Origin: Polynucleobacter sp. UBA2650
Lineage (GTDB): Bacteria; Pseudomonadota; Gammaproteobacteria; Burkholderiales; Burkholderiaceae
Direction of reading: 5' to 3'
Assembly: GCA_002359975.1 (NCBI GenBank)
Contig: DENG01000051.1
Location: 1 to 5,852, forward strand
DNA: 5,852 bases
Below, in pieces: positions 5,759 through 5,852 of this stretch. A program made the translations under genes and the position numbers. Numbering within the stretch: position 1 is the stretch's first letter; each line of letters starts with the position of its first letter. A model generated the notes under the pieces. The model did no database searches. It was not told the origin of the DNA and saw nothing but the letters and a program-made list of their open reading frames with translations.

Positions 5759-5852
5759 ATGCCTACTAGTTTACCCACTGATTCGATTGCACCATTACGT
5801 CATTTTGTGACCCAAATGACCCACCTAATGGGTCAATCTTTAGAAGAGTCTT
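5759..5852 (+). CDS. N-terminal fragment, possible cysteine dioxygenase family protein
   Basis: An open frame starts at ATG 5759 and runs off the right edge after 31 complete codons. The visible segment IAPLRHFVTQMTHLMGQ resembles the first helix of bacterial cysteine dioxygenase/mercaptopropionate dioxygenase cupins, which begin with a similar LRxFV-xxMT pattern. The metal-binding histidines and the rest of the domain lie outside the window, so this rests on a short N-terminal likeness only. No strong ribosome site precedes the ATG. The gene is divergent from the CoA-transferase operon and shares its 126-base upstream region. Confidence 0.5.
   Translation, partial: MPTSLPTDSIAPLRHFVTQMTHLMGQSLEES

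Overview
The window looks like a moderate-GC betaproteobacterial chromosome segment from a member of the Burkholderiaceae. The lineage call is inference: it rests on a solitary Bug/TctC-type periplasmic receptor (a family greatly expanded in Burkholderiales), a betaproteobacterial style of HMG-CoA lyase, tight gene packing, and base composition that by eye resembles Polynucleobacter. No rRNA, tRNA, insertion sequence or CRISPR array was seen, and no gap between genes exceeds about 130 bases. The content is small-molecule catabolism. 

Left block (1-2100, + strand): the C-terminal end of an alpha/beta-hydrolase resembling 3-oxoadipate enol-lactonase, then a tripartite-tricarboxylate receptor (Bug/TctC) gene with a good ribosome-binding site but a one-base frameshift just after its signal peptide, then an amidohydrolase of the 2-pyrone-4,6-dicarboxylate hydrolase (LigI) type that appears to start at a TTG inside the end of the receptor gene. 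The block ends at a strong hairpin terminator. A receptor for a carboxylate beside two ring-opening or ester-type hydrolases suggests uptake and hydrolysis of a lactone or pyrone carboxylate. 

Middle (2117-2698, - strand): a membrane protein with only the membrane domain of the PuuD urate hydroxylase family, convergent with the left block across the shared terminator. 

Right block (2801-5632): an HMG-CoA-lyase family gene on + converges, with one base between stop codons, on a two-gene - strand operon of a CaiB/BaiF (family III) CoA-transferase and a crotonase-fold protein overlapping by four bases. Together they could form a route that activates a branched acid to a CoA thioester, modifies it and cleaves it. 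The crotonase lacks both canonical hydratase glutamates, so its step is not ordinary hydration. 

Right edge: a divergent intergenic region with an inverted repeat, then the first codons of a probable cysteine-dioxygenase-type cupin gene running off the window. 

The points most worth a second look are the receptor frameshift, the atypical crotonase within the CoA-thioester gene set, and the non-ATG start of the amidohydrolase. No wholly unprecedented system is evident.
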